From positions 1-64,000 of the forward strand of contig NZ_AUMK01000020.1 of assembly GCF_000430645.1 (NCBI RefSeq): 64,000 nt of DNA. The letters are read 5' to 3'. A model generated the notes under the pieces. That model was given only the letters and a program-made list of their open reading frames with translations, did no database searches and was not told the origin of the DNA. Below, piece after piece: positions 9,637 to 18,328 of this stretch (positions are counted from its first letter, which is position 1; every line of letters starts with the position of its first letter). The position numbers were made by a program, and so were the translations under genes. The DNA comes from Aquimarina latercula DSM 2041 (lineage in GTDB: Bacteria; Bacteroidota; Bacteroidia; Flavobacteriales; Flavobacteriaceae).

Positions 9637-9841
9637 ACAATGATATTTGATGGTTATAATTCTATTTAGTTTTTGTTTCCTTAAAATGTGTTTTTCGAAT
9701 CCTCGTACTTTGAGGTTTCTATATGGATAGTGTCATTACAAATCGAAATGTTACCTCGAATTGTTGTTTTTTTTATTGTGATTGCATTTTGTTACGTTTT
9801 AGGACATGGATAATGTCAACTCTTATATGCTGAATTCTTTA

Positions 9842-10411
9842 TTAAGCCACCAATTCCTTGTACACAGGATCGTTTTGAACCATTTTGTATAGACGTTCTT
9901 TAATTATGCATTTCTTTTTACGCGTGTATCCCTCAGTATATCCAGTACTACTAGCAATATCTTTCATGCTTTTCCCTTCAAAAAATAGGTTTAATACATT
10001 TTTACTGCTATTGCTTAGGTTATTAAGGTGTTTATGAAAGAGATCTAGTTGATGTTCTTTTGTAATTCCGGTTAAAATTGAATCTGATGTATCTACCAGA
10101 TTCTTTTCGTTAATTTCTTGATGTTCTATCCAACGTTGTTTGCGTAATTTGTTTCTCCACAGATTTTTACAAATCCCAATAAAGTAGGTTTCTATAGAAG
10201 ATATAGGTAGTTCTATGTTTCCAGAACGTAGCTTATGATAAAGTAATACCAAGGCTTCCTGAAATATATCTTCTACATCTTCTGCAGTGCCTTGATATTG
10301 TCTAATTAGCTTTCTGACAGGAGGTAGGTTTTTTTTATAAAATGATTTTAGAACTGTGCTATCTCCAGCAATGATTCCTTCTATGATTTGTTGATTTTTT
10401 GTTGTGTTCAT
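9842..10411 (-). CDS. ECF-type RNA polymerase sigma factor
   Basis: The protein has the sigma-70 region 2 pattern (TAEDVEDIFQEALVLLYHKL, then YFIGICKNLWRNKLRKQRW). Region 4 follows (LNNLSNSSKNVLNLFFEGKSMKDIASSTGYTEGYTRKKK). I place the start at 10411 (MNTTKNQQIIEGIIAGD) because it aligns with the N-terminus of the paralogue at 23676; a start at 10441 would add 10 residues. No anti-sigma gene is adjacent. The next genes downstream on the same strand are the RHS pair, so it may switch on the toxin operon. Two inverted repeats lie just upstream. Confidence 0.85.
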   Translation of the reverse strand: MNTTKNQQIIEGIIAGDSTVLKSFYKKNLPPVRKLIRQYQGTAEDVEDIFQEALVLLYHKLRSGNIELPISSIETYFIGICKNLWRNKLRKQRWIEHQEINEKNLVDTSDSILTGITKEHQLDLFHKHLNNLSNSSKNVLNLFFEGKSMKDIASSTGYTEGYTRKKKCIIKERLYKMVQNDPVYKELVA

Positions 10412-10453
10412 ATTGTTGTGTTTCCCTTTTAAATTAGACATAAGATACCTTGT

Positions 10454-10501
10454 CGGTGTTTGTAAACACCGTTTATATAGTCTGCAAACTTGTAGTTGCA
10501 G
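10454..10501. promoter_or_regulatory. Two inverted repeats upstream of the ECF sigma gene
   Basis: A perfect 18-bp palindrome CGGTGTTTGTAAACACCG (10454-10471) is followed by a 6-bp inverted repeat CTGCAA-N8-TTGCAG (10482-10501). Both lie 43-90 bases before the chosen sigma start, in or near its promoter. They could bind a regulator or form a leader hairpin. No T-run follows, so termination is unlikely. Confidence 0.4.
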
Positions 10502-10814
10502 TAGAATGTTTTTTTGAATTATTTAGATCTGCTGAATTGGTGAGACCCTTAGGTTAGCTATTTTTAGTATGCTATTAGTTTTGTTGTTGTAATCAATTAT
10601 AGAAATCTGTACTATCCCTTTAGTTTTTTATTTTAGTTTTGTAACTGATTTGATATCAAGATCAAATTTTGATTGAGGCAAATATATGTTGGAGAATTAC
10701 GTTAGTGCAAGGAGAGGTGGTCTATATTCATGAATAATGAAGTAGAATTTCATGAATTGTCTCCATTATAAAATAATAATATTAAAAATTATTTTATTCA
10801 TACTTTTTTATAAT
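10502..10814. other. Divergent intergenic region, no gene seen
   Basis: This AT-rich spacer lies between the minus-strand sigma gene and the plus-strand TPR/AraC regulator. I see no open frame with coding character. A short frame from 10752 runs into the regulator but lacks a plausible start context. Confidence 0.4.
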
Positions 10815-12491
10815 ATGAAAGAAAAAAACATTCTTGTTTTTATACCGTTTTTATTTTCTTTAACTATGTTTTCTTTTCAAAATGCTAACGAAAATTTAGA
10901 AGATAAAAGTTTTGATTTTCTGTCAAGGGAATACTATAAAAATAAATCTGATTCAGTAGTTTCTTCTAAATATGCTTTTGCATATTTAAATAAAGGAAAG
11001 AAAATCGGTGACCCTATTAAAATCGCTGATGGTTACTTTTTTTTGTCATTAGTAAGTACGGATCCTACAAATATAGAGTATAATGATAGTATAATTATAA
11101 TTACAAAAAATAACAAAACAAAAAATTATCCAACTTATGCTTATTTAAATAAAGCTAATATTTATTATGAAAAGGGATTATTCAAGGAATCTTTCGATAA
11201 TTTTTTGCAAGCAAATAAAGAGGCAGTACAATCACAAAACACCTATTTAATATATGATAGTAAGAAAAGTATAGGAATTTTAAAAAGTAGAATAGGAGAA
11301 AATGAATCTGCTCTTTTAATCTTTAATGAGTGTTTGAGTTATTATTCTCAAAATAAGAATGAGTTTCCTTATGATTATTTGACTACATTATTTGCGCTTT
11401 CTGATTCATATAGAAGAAATAAAAAGTTAGATTCTTCTTATAATATAAACAAGGTTGGGTACAATGAATCGATTGACTTGAAAAATGATGAGTTTAAAAC
11501 GTATTTTACGTTTTTAGAAGGTATTAATAATTATGAGAAAGGAAATTTTATTGCGGCAAAAGACAGCCTAATCAAATCTATTAATTTTCTTAGTGATAAC
11601 GATAGAGCTAATGAGGCAATCGCTCATTTTTATCTAGGCAAAACAAATATCTTATTAAATAAGAATCTAGAATCAATAAATGAATTTAAAAAAGTAGATG
11701 ATATTTTTCAGGACATTAAGGAAATCCTACCTGAAACTCGAGAAAGTTATGAAATATTAATAAATCATTTTAAACACATAAATGATAAAGATAATCAGTT
11801 GAAATATATAGAAAGATTAATTGAAGTAGATAGTCTTCTATATAGTAATTATAGATATTTAATTAAAAATGTAGTTAAGAAATATGATACTCCTCAATTA
11901 ATTCAAGAGAAACAGAAGATTATTAGTGCTTTAGAAAAAGATAAGAACCATTTTTCATCTGTGATAATAGTACTTATAATTATAAGTATAATTTTATTAT
12001 TATTATGGGTGTTAGATCATCATAAAAAGAAGGTGTATAAGCGAAGGTTCGAAAGCTTATATGTTTCTTCAAAAACTAAAACTAAAACTAAAACTAAAAA
12101 TGCAAATTCTGTTTCAATAGGGATTTCTCAAACGGTAATTGACGATATTTTAATACAGTTAGATCAGTTTGAAGCAAATAAAGAGTTTTTAAATTCAAAA
12201 ATTCAAACTGCTCTTTTAGCAAAAAGATTCAATACAAATTCTAGATATCTTTCAAAAGTGATTAATACTAATAAAAAAATGAGTTTTAGCAACTATATAA
12301 ATGAACTTCGAATAAATTATGTAGTCAATGAACTTAAAAATAATGTTAAGCTAAGAAACTACACAATTGATGCTTTAGCCAAAGAAATTGGATTTAACAA
12401 CAGAGAATCGTTTTCAAAAGCTTTCTTTAAAAAAACGGGAATCTATCCTTCATATTTTATTAAAGAAATAGAAATAAAAGAAAGTCTTTAG
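10815..12491 (+). CDS. TPR membrane regulator with AraC-type DNA-binding domain
   Basis: Starting at 10815 the protein has 558 residues and a signal sequence (MKEKNILVFIPFLFSLTMFSF); the upstream ATG at 10752 would bury it. Residues about 80-340 are TPR-like helical repeats, presumably periplasmic. One transmembrane segment lies near 381-402 (SVIIVLIIISIILLLLWVL). A Lys-Thr linker (KTKTKTKTK) follows, encoded by four perfect copies of AAAACT at 12072-12095. The C-terminus (about 460-553) is an AraC-family HTH (YTIDALAKEIGFNNRESFSKAF). The architecture suggests a sensor linking an envelope signal to transcription. Its nearest possible target is the small peptide gene 130 bases downstream. Confidence 0.8.
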   Translation: MKEKNILVFIPFLFSLTMFSFQNANENLEDKSFDFLSREYYKNKSDSVVSSKYAFAYLNKGKKIGDPIKIADGYFFLSLVSTDPTNIEYNDSIIIITKNNKTKNYPTYAYLNKANIYYEKGLFKESFDNFLQANKEAVQSQNTYLIYDSKKSIGILKSRIGENESALLIFNECLSYYSQNKNEFPYDYLTTLFALSDSYRRNKKLDSSYNINKVGYNESIDLKNDEFKTYFTFLEGINNYEKGNFIAAKDSLIKSINFLSDNDRANEAIAHFYLGKTNILLNKNLESINEFKKVDDIFQDIKEILPETRESYEILINHFKHINDKDNQLKYIERLIEVDSLLYSNYRYLIKNVVKKYDTPQLIQEKQKIISALEKDKNHFSSVIIVLIIISIILLLLWVLDHHKKKVYKRRFESLYVSSKTKTKTKTKNANSVSIGISQTVIDDILIQLDQFEANKEFLNSKIQTALLAKRFNTNSRYLSKVINTNKKMSFSNYINELRINYVVNELKNNVKLRNYTIDALAKEIGFNNRESFSKAFFKKTGIYPSYFIKEIEIKESL

Positions 12492-12581
12492 GATATGTCT
12501 TTTTTACTTATAATTACGTCTAGTTTCATGAAAACAGACCATTGTGTAATTGAAAATGATTTAAAACCCGATTCTAATATC

Positions 12582-12589
12582 TAAATTTG
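12582..12589 (+). promoter_or_regulatory. Candidate -7 promoter box (TAAATTTG)
   Basis: This matches the Bacteroidota TAnnTTTG -7 consensus and lies 31 bases before the start of the small double-glycine peptide gene. I could not find a clear -33 TTG at the usual spacing, so only the -7 half is supported. Confidence 0.4.
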
Positions 12590-12620
12590 CGTTGGAAATT
12601 AATTATTTAAATATTTTAAG

Positions 12621-12800
12621 ATGAAAAAAAAAATGAAAGGCAAATTAAGTTTGAGTAAATTTCAAATTGCTAAATTAAATAACCCTAGAACTATTTTAGG
12701 TGGAAATGATACTGATGATGTGACTAAAACTATTACCAAAACAAAGTTGACTGAAAAATGTCCAACTATACCAACTAGTCCTACAAAACCTGAACAATAA
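12621..12800 (+). CDS. Double-glycine-leader peptide, candidate RiPP precursor, 59 aa
   Basis: This short gene reads MKKKMKGKLSLSKFQIAKLN then NPRTILGG, followed by a 31-residue tail. The pattern of Leu-Ser-Leu, a Lys/Ile/Leu helix and Gly27-Gly28 matches leaders of Bacteroidota ribosomal natural-product precursors (lanthipeptide-type or TIGR04149-type). The proposed core (29-59) has nine Thr, one Ser and a single Cys47 in a Thr-Lys-rich stretch (VTKTITKTKLTEKCPTIP). That composition would allow dehydration and at most one thioether ring. A candidate -7 box precedes it and a strong terminator follows, so it is probably its own abundant transcript. No LanB, LanC, LanM or radical-SAM gene lies in the window. 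Precursor identity is inference; the frame itself is clear. Confidence 0.65.
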   Translation: MKKKMKGKLSLSKFQIAKLNNPRTILGGNDTDDVTKTITKTKLTEKCPTIPTSPTKPEQ

Positions 12801-12814
12801 TAGAATTATATCTT

Positions 12815-12846
12815 AAAGTCGAAGTGTTTTTACACTTCGACTTTAT
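12815..12846 (+). terminator. Strong hairpin terminator after the peptide gene
   Basis: AAAGTCGAAGTG (12815-12826) pairs perfectly with CACTTCGACTTT (12833-12844), a 12-13 bp stem around a T loop. It separates the peptide gene from the peptidase that starts at 12863, so most peptide transcripts should stop here. Confidence 0.75.
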
Positions 12847-12862
12847 TGTCAATTAAATTTAT

Positions 12863-14539
12863 ATGATTACTAAAAACACAGTATTAGTATTATTATTGAT
12901 TTTCATAACTAGTTGTTCTGATAAATTATTTTTATATACGTCACAATCTATTGCGGTAATTCCTAACCAACAGAATGTTAGTAAAAATAAACTTAAGAAT
13001 TGGAGCCATTTAGATCTTTCTGAAGATTCAATACCTGGAGTCAGCTTAATCAAGGCATATAATTTAGACTTTTTATCGGTGAAAACAGAACAAGAAGTTG
13101 TAGTTGCTATTATTGATACACAAATTGACATAAATCATGAGGATCTTAATGGAAAAATATGGAGAAATAAAAGAGAAGTAAACAAAAACAGAATCGATGA
13201 TGACAAGAATGGTTATATAGATGATATTAATGGCTGGGATTATTTGGTAAATAGTAAAGGAGAAAGTTTAGCTAGATCCGATTTTGAATTCGTACGAATA
13301 GTAAGAAAATTTAAACCTGTTTTTGACGAAGTTGATGGGGAAATTTCTAAAAAAAGTCAACCGAAAAATTATGAATTATACAAAATTGCAACAAAAAAGT
13401 ATGAAGAAGCTCTAGTTGCTGCGAAAAAGGATCAAGAATATGGTGATTTTCTTTACTATAACTATCCAAAATCCAAGGATTTGTTAAAAAAATTATTCCC
13501 TAAAGAAGATTATACTATTAAAGAACTTGATAGCCTTTATAATGTATATAAAGATATTGATGATAAAAAAGCACAACTTGTTTATTTTATGTCTGATTTT
13601 TTAAAATATGATCTTTCAGTAAAATGGATTGAAGATTATAAAAATAATGCTGATGATAAAATCAATAAGTCTTTAAATATAGGCTATAATCCTCGTCAAA
13701 AAATTGGAGATGACTACAATAATATTAATGATATTAATTATGGAACGGGAGATTTGACTATTAATAAGAATGGTTATAGTCATGGAACACTTGTAGCGGG
13801 CATTATTGCAGCAAAAAGAAATAATAATATCGGAATTGATGGTTTTTATGACCATGTTAAGATAATGCCATTAAGTATTTCCTGTAGTGGAGACGAATAT
13901 GATAAAGATATTTCCCTTGCTATAAGATATGCTGTTGATAATGGTGCGAATATTATTAATATGAGTTTTGCAAAAGAATTTTCTATTAGGGAGGATTGGG
14001 TGAAAGAAGCTATTATCTATGCAAATAAAAAAGATGTCTTAATTGTTGGTGTAGCTAGTAATGAAAATATTGACATTGATAAAAGCGTTATCCATCCTAA
14101 CGATTTTGATGATGAAGCTCAGGAAATAGTGGATAATTTTATAGTTGTGGGTTCAACTTCTTATATTTTGAAAGAAAATCTTAAATCTTCTTTTTCTAAT
14201 TATGGTAAAAATAATGTTGATATATTTGCTCCGGGAGAAGATATATATACATTGGAACCTAATAATAAATACGATTTTCAATCAGGTACTTCGGTTGCCG
14301 CACCTGTTGTTAGTGGAGTTGCCGCTTTAATTAAAGGATATTATCCATCACTTAAAATGTTAAAGATCAAAGAAATCATTATGAACTCAGGTGTAAAGTA
14401 TAATATTGATGTGGAAATTGATCAAGAAGACGGAACTAAAAAACTAATTCCTTTCTCGGAACTTTCAAAATCCGGTAAAATAGTAAATGCCTATAATGCC
14501 TTGATTATGGCAGAGGAAATTTATAAAGCTAAAAATTAA
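12863..14539 (+). CDS. Subtilisin-like (S8) serine protease, lipoprotein
   Basis: This 558-residue protein has a lipobox (LLLIFITSC, Cys18), so it is probably exported and lipid-anchored. The S8 triad is complete: Asp85 in VAIIDTQID (DTQ instead of the usual DTG), His307 in YSHGTLVAG, and Ser477 in SGTSVAAPVVSG. The oxyanion Asn400 is in GVASN. About 220 residues separate Asp and His, including DDDKNGYIDDINGWDYL and a long helical insertion, a feature of one Bacteroidota S8 subgroup. It starts 63 bases after the candidate RiPP precursor, just beyond its terminator. A role in cutting the leader or processing the peptide is possible, though surface anchoring would put it outside the cytoplasm. 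Confidence 0.9.
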   Translation: MITKNTVLVLLLIFITSCSDKLFLYTSQSIAVIPNQQNVSKNKLKNWSHLDLSEDSIPGVSLIKAYNLDFLSVKTEQEVVVAIIDTQIDINHEDLNGKIWRNKREVNKNRIDDDKNGYIDDINGWDYLVNSKGESLARSDFEFVRIVRKFKPVFDEVDGEISKKSQPKNYELYKIATKKYEEALVAAKKDQEYGDFLYYNYPKSKDLLKKLFPKEDYTIKELDSLYNVYKDIDDKKAQLVYFMSDFLKYDLSVKWIEDYKNNADDKINKSLNIGYNPRQKIGDDYNNINDINYGTGDLTINKNGYSHGTLVAGIIAAKRNNNIGIDGFYDHVKIMPLSISCSGDEYDKDISLAIRYAVDNGANIINMSFAKEFSIREDWVKEAIIYANKKDVLIVGVASNENIDIDKSVIHPNDFDDEAQEIVDNFIVVGSTSYILKENLKSSFSNYGKNNVDIFAPGEDIYTLEPNNKYDFQSGTSVAAPVVSGVAALIKGYYPSLKMLKIKEIIMNSGVKYNIDVEIDQEDGTKKLIPFSELSKSGKIVNAYNALIMAEEIYKAKN

Positions 14540-14758
14540 TAACACTATCTAAGGCTTCATCAGTATCTTTATAAATAAAATTCCCTTGATATCCAATCGT
14601 GGTAGTCAGGTGTGAATGTCGTTAAAGCTTTTGTAACATCTCCGGAGATATTTTATCACCCGCAATATTATCAAATAAGTGTTTGGCAATATGTGTAGTT
14701 ACCTTTTTGTCAATTTCTGCCCGCAGAGCAATTTCCTTTAGATATTTGTTAAACTTAT
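14529..14758 (-). pseudogene. C-terminal fragment of a tyrosine recombinase (integrase), inactivated
   Basis: The minus strand encodes KYLKEIALRAEIDKKVTTHI, AKHLFDNIAGDKISPEMLQK, then L-stop-RHSHLTTTIGYQGNF and a terminal DSVINF-stop. This is recognisable as the end of a Bacteroidota phage-type integrase, with the TTTIGY tyrosine box kept. The HxxR arginine is replaced (HIAKH) and a TAA interrupts the frame before RHS. Nothing of the N-terminal half remains. It overlaps the last codons of the subtilase gene by 11 bases and marks a former mobile-element boundary. Confidence 0.75.
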
Positions 14759-15246
14759 AAAATATTATTAGGCATTAATAACCTAATTTAACCTCTCGTA
14801 ATAAATATACTTAATAACAACAGTATTATTTATAGTTACCAATATTGTTCCATTTCGAATTTTCGGTTGAAGTATTTTTCGTTTCAGTAAAGTATTTTGC
14901 CATTTTAAAAGAACACATTTAGTAAGCTAAATAAAATTTTATTCAAAATAATTACTTAGCTCGAATATAATGATTCCACATTCTGGTTTCGTACTCATCT
15001 CATTTCTGCTCTTCTTTTCTCCTTATTGATTCACTTATTTTTTGATGTATCTCACTGATGATTCATTAGTGGAAACCATCTATTTCAAAAAAAAATAAAA
15101 ACCCAGGGTAACATTTAGAGATAAACATACTCCTCCTACCAAATAAGCAATTGTTTCTAGGTCTGATCAACCTGTATAATTTTTTGTGAAGCAAAACGCG
15201 GCAGCCGAAAAGCGTATGAGTAGGCATTTCTTTTAAAACTAATACA
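14759..15246. other. Intergenic region after the integrase remnant, nothing recognised
   Basis: Nearly 490 bases are AT-rich, with stops in all frames and no clear RNA or repeat. The last 60 bases (GCAAAACGCGGCAGCCG) are locally GC-rich. It may be decayed mobile DNA that also carries the promoter of the next gene. Confidence 0.35.
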
Positions 15247-17163
15247 ATGAATTTTAAAATTATTTTAATGCTATTTTTTACAATAGTATCAGTTAACTTG
15301 GGGGTAGCACAAAATTTAGTTACTAACGGAGATTTTTCTAATTACAATACAAATTGTAATGATTATAGTTTTGCGTTTACTACCACCAGTAATAATTGCG
15401 TTCCTAATTGGAACTCCTTTTCTGGGAGTCCTTCATTGCACGGCGTATCGTCTAATCCGCATGCTTGGATGTGGTCAGGAGGGTCCACTAATCATTATGA
15501 AAGTATACAAACTCCTATCGCATTTGAGACCGGAAAATGTTATGCAGTTTCTTTTAAAGTAAGGACTAATGATAGAGGTAATCAGGACATAAGTGATCAC
15601 GGCACTATAAATGTAAGAGCAGTTAATTTCCAGAATGGAAATATTCTTAATGAACAAACTATTTTTTCTAATACCATAGGCACATATTTAGGAAATAACT
15701 GGCATTTGGTTACAACTACATTTACACCTAATGCAAACTATGCTAGACTTTTAATAAATCCGCTATATACAGGAGGAGTAAAGCAGGCAGAAATGGCAAT
15801 TGATGATATCGTTATAGAAGAAAGTCAATCTTTATCTGTTGATTTTCATTTTGAAGATTCAGATTCCAATACTAAAGATGCTTTTTGTGATGGAGAGACA
15901 ATTCTCTTAAACGGAAGCGCTTCTCAGGGAGAGGTTCGTTATTTTATAGATGCGTGGAGAAGACCTACAGGAAGTACAGGTAGTTTTCAGTATGTATCTG
16001 GATTAGGTTGGACTACAGGACAATTGCAAACAGTTAATTTAACGACACTATTTGCAGGCAATAATGTGAATTTTGAAGTTGGATATGAATATGAAATCAA
16101 AGTAGCATTGGGTAATGATTGTATCGGATGGTTGCCTTTAACCAAGCGATTTACAGTATTGCCTAATGTAGGATTAGATTCTAATTTTATCATGAATACT
16201 AGCTGTGCTGGTAATGGAACTATTACAGTACAGGTAACAGCAACAAATCCAAATGCGTATCAATGGTGGGGATTATTCGAAACACCAACTTCTGTTGCTA
16301 ATGGAGGTACACAAATAGGACCTATCCAAGGTGGAACAACGGTAACATTTAGTGGACTAAGTAGGACTAAAAATTATTATATCAAACATGGAGTTTGGAA
16401 AGATGCTGATGAAAATTGTTATCCGTGGCAAGAAACTAGAAAAATTATTCCTAGTTCAGTTAGTTGGGCTGGATACACTACTGATTTTGCATTAAGTGTA
16501 AGTTCTAATTTTAATGGTCAGGTAAGTGTAAATGTACAGGCAGATAGTAATCCAGTTTCTGTATATCATGGATGGCAAGTGTATGATGTAAACCATAATG
16601 TAATCAGTGGATTTTGTTGTAATTCTGATATAGCTTCTTTTCAAGGGCTTTTAATAAATACTTGGTATTATGTGAAACACGGAATCTGGAATGATTGCAA
16701 AGAATGGCAAGAAACCAGAAAATATTTTAGAGTTCAGATACAAGAAAGTGAAAATAATATTGGAGGTTTTATTTTAGAAACTAAAGAGTATCCTTTTGAG
16801 CCAGATAGTGCTTATACCAAAGAAATTAATGAGTTAGTTAATTCGGGTACTATTTATGAATTATATGAAGAATATGAAAGAGAGAATTCTTCAGATGATA
16901 AAGATACTAATCTATCTAAGTTAGAGATGTATCCTAATCCGGTACAGTCAGGAAATACACTTACCATTTCGGGATCTTTTAATGATCCAATTAAAAGTAT
17001 AGAACTGGTGGAGCTTTCTGGAAAAAGTACCTCGTTATCTTTTTCAGTTCAGAAAGAGAATATCATTTTGGAGATTGATTCTAGGATTTCTAAAGGAATG
17101 TATTTTGTTAGAATTATAAGAAATTCTGGTGAAGTAATAACCCAACAGTTAGCAATACAATAG
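15247..17163 (+). CDS. Secreted surface protein with type IX sorting domain
   Basis: The 638-residue protein has a signal peptide (MNFKIILMLFFTIVSVNLG). The N-terminal domain (NLVTNGDFSNY through residue about 195) resembles the carbohydrate-binding-like modules that begin with a VTNGDFS strand. Two similar middle repeats contain YIKHGVWKD and YVKHGIWND followed by WQETRK. The last 80 residues (LEMYPNPVQSGNTLTISG, GMYFVRI, QQLAIQ) are a type A sorting domain that sends proteins to the surface or medium through the type IX system. No catalytic domain is visible. It probably binds a polymer or partner. A hairpin follows at 17184-17223, before two lipoprotein genes. Confidence 0.8.
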   Translation: MNFKIILMLFFTIVSVNLGVAQNLVTNGDFSNYNTNCNDYSFAFTTTSNNCVPNWNSFSGSPSLHGVSSNPHAWMWSGGSTNHYESIQTPIAFETGKCYAVSFKVRTNDRGNQDISDHGTINVRAVNFQNGNILNEQTIFSNTIGTYLGNNWHLVTTTFTPNANYARLLINPLYTGGVKQAEMAIDDIVIEESQSLSVDFHFEDSDSNTKDAFCDGETILLNGSASQGEVRYFIDAWRRPTGSTGSFQYVSGLGWTTGQLQTVNLTTLFAGNNVNFEVGYEYEIKVALGNDCIGWLPLTKRFTVLPNVGLDSNFIMNTSCAGNGTITVQVTATNPNAYQWWGLFETPTSVANGGTQIGPIQGGTTVTFSGLSRTKNYYIKHGVWKDADENCYPWQETRKIIPSSVSWAGYTTDFALSVSSNFNGQVSVNVQADSNPVSVYHGWQVYDVNHNVISGFCCNSDIASFQGLLINTWYYVKHGIWNDCKEWQETRKYFRVQIQESENNIGGFILETKEYPFEPDSAYTKEINELVNSGTIYELYEEYERENSSDDKDTNLSKLEMYPNPVQSGNTLTISGSFNDPIKSIELVELSGKSTSLSFSVQKENIILEIDSRISKGMYFVRIIRNSGEVITQQLAIQ

Positions 17164-17183
17164 AAATATAAGAAACTAAAAAC

Positions 17184-17228
17184 AACCATTTGATGAATTA
17201 AGTATATGGTTTGTCAAATGGTTTAATT
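17184..17228 (+). terminator. Hairpin after the sorting-domain gene
   Basis: AACCATTTGA (17184-17193) pairs with TCAAATGGTT (17214-17223) around a 20-base loop. The following T-run is short, so this is a weak terminator or processing hairpin. Confidence 0.45.
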
Positions 17229-17311
17229 GAATGATGGGATATATGTTTTTTATTATATCCGGATTGTTTTAAAAACTTTAAAAAGTAACTAATATTTATA
17301 AAAGAATAAAA

Positions 17312-18283
17312 ATGAAAAATATTTTAAGAATAATAGTTTTAAGTACGTTGTTGATTGCTTGTACGCAGGATGATACTGTTCTACAGCAAGAAGAAACTAG
17401 TATTAATACTAAAGAAGAAACTAAAGAGTCTTCTATGCTTAGTTTTGATTCGCAAGATGAATTTAAAGAGTTTATTGCTCAAAAAATGGAGTCGAAAGAA
17501 AATCTTTTAGATGAAGCAAGAATTGCTTTCGAAGAACGAGGAAGACTATCATTATTGTTAGTGTATAATAGTTTAGAAAAAGAGGAGGCTGAACAACTTG
17601 GTCTAAAAAGGGAAAATATAGCAAAGGTGGATTCTCCGGATAGTATGTTGCTTTTTTTACTAAATGAGAATGGAGAAATAGGAATAGAAGATAAAATCTT
17701 TAGAATAGATGGAGATTTTGTCTACACATATACACGAGGATTTGGAAAAGTAATTAATGAGTTTATTGCTGCAAATGCCAAAGGTGATGTGCAAATCCAA
17801 GACGGTGAGACGATCTCTTTTGGAGAAAATCTTACAGTATTTAAACATGAAAATAAAATAGAAGAAATCACTGAAAAATCAGCTTCTACAACAAAAGTGA
17901 TTCGTGAATTTAATGGAAGAAAGGCGAGAATGATTGCTAAGCAATGGAATGGACATTGGGCTTTTTATAGCTCGATAGGGTCCGTTACAAAAACGCAAGA
18001 ATGGTCAAAAGTGTTATGGTGGAATGATTGGAAAGATGTAAAAACTGATAATAGATTAGAGTTTGAAGCGTCTTGGTACGCGCAAGATTTTTTTGAAGTA
18101 TCTCCTCGAATAAAATCAAAGTCTAGTCATAATTATTGTAACTGTTATGAAGCCATAGATGTATATGATTGGAGTGCTGGTTTTATACCTGCAGAATTTA
18201 CTCCCAGATCAGGGGTTACAAAACATTGGTCGCATTGGTATCCTGCTACTCCTAATACGGTAGGTACTTGGATTTACTACTAG
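17312..18283 (+). CDS. Lipoprotein of unknown function, 323 aa
   Basis: The lipobox is VLSTLLIAC (Cys17), so the mature protein should be anchored in an outer or inner membrane leaflet. A short segment LSFDSQDEFKEFI (about residues 46-58) resembles the start of other Bacteroidota lipoproteins. The middle is hydrophilic and the C-terminal 80 residues are aromatic (GHWAFYSS, WSKVLWWNDWKD, KHWSHWYPATP), with a paired cysteine motif NYCNCYEA. No enzyme family is recognised. It lies between a sorting-domain surface protein and a second lipoprotein whose C-terminal part has a similar YCSC motif, so these may be partners. Confidence 0.65.
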   Translation: MKNILRIIVLSTLLIACTQDDTVLQQEETSINTKEETKESSMLSFDSQDEFKEFIAQKMESKENLLDEARIAFEERGRLSLLLVYNSLEKEEAEQLGLKRENIAKVDSPDSMLLFLLNENGEIGIEDKIFRIDGDFVYTYTRGFGKVINEFIAANAKGDVQIQDGETISFGENLTVFKHENKIEEITEKSASTTKVIREFNGRKARMIAKQWNGHWAFYSSIGSVTKTQEWSKVLWWNDWKDVKTDNRLEFEASWYAQDFFEVSPRIKSKSSHNYCNCYEAIDVYDWSAGFIPAEFTPRSGVTKHWSHWYPATPNTVGTWIYY

Positions 18284-18328
18284 TATTAGCTTATTGATAA
18301 CAAGAAATAAACATTAAAAATAAAACCA

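Noticed and set aside
10752..10814. Upstream start for the TPR/AraC regulator
   Set aside because: The extra 21 residues would displace the signal sequence from the N-terminus.
12621..14539. A complete lanthipeptide cluster
   Set aside because: No dehydratase, cyclase, radical-SAM enzyme or peptidase-type transporter is present anywhere in the window.
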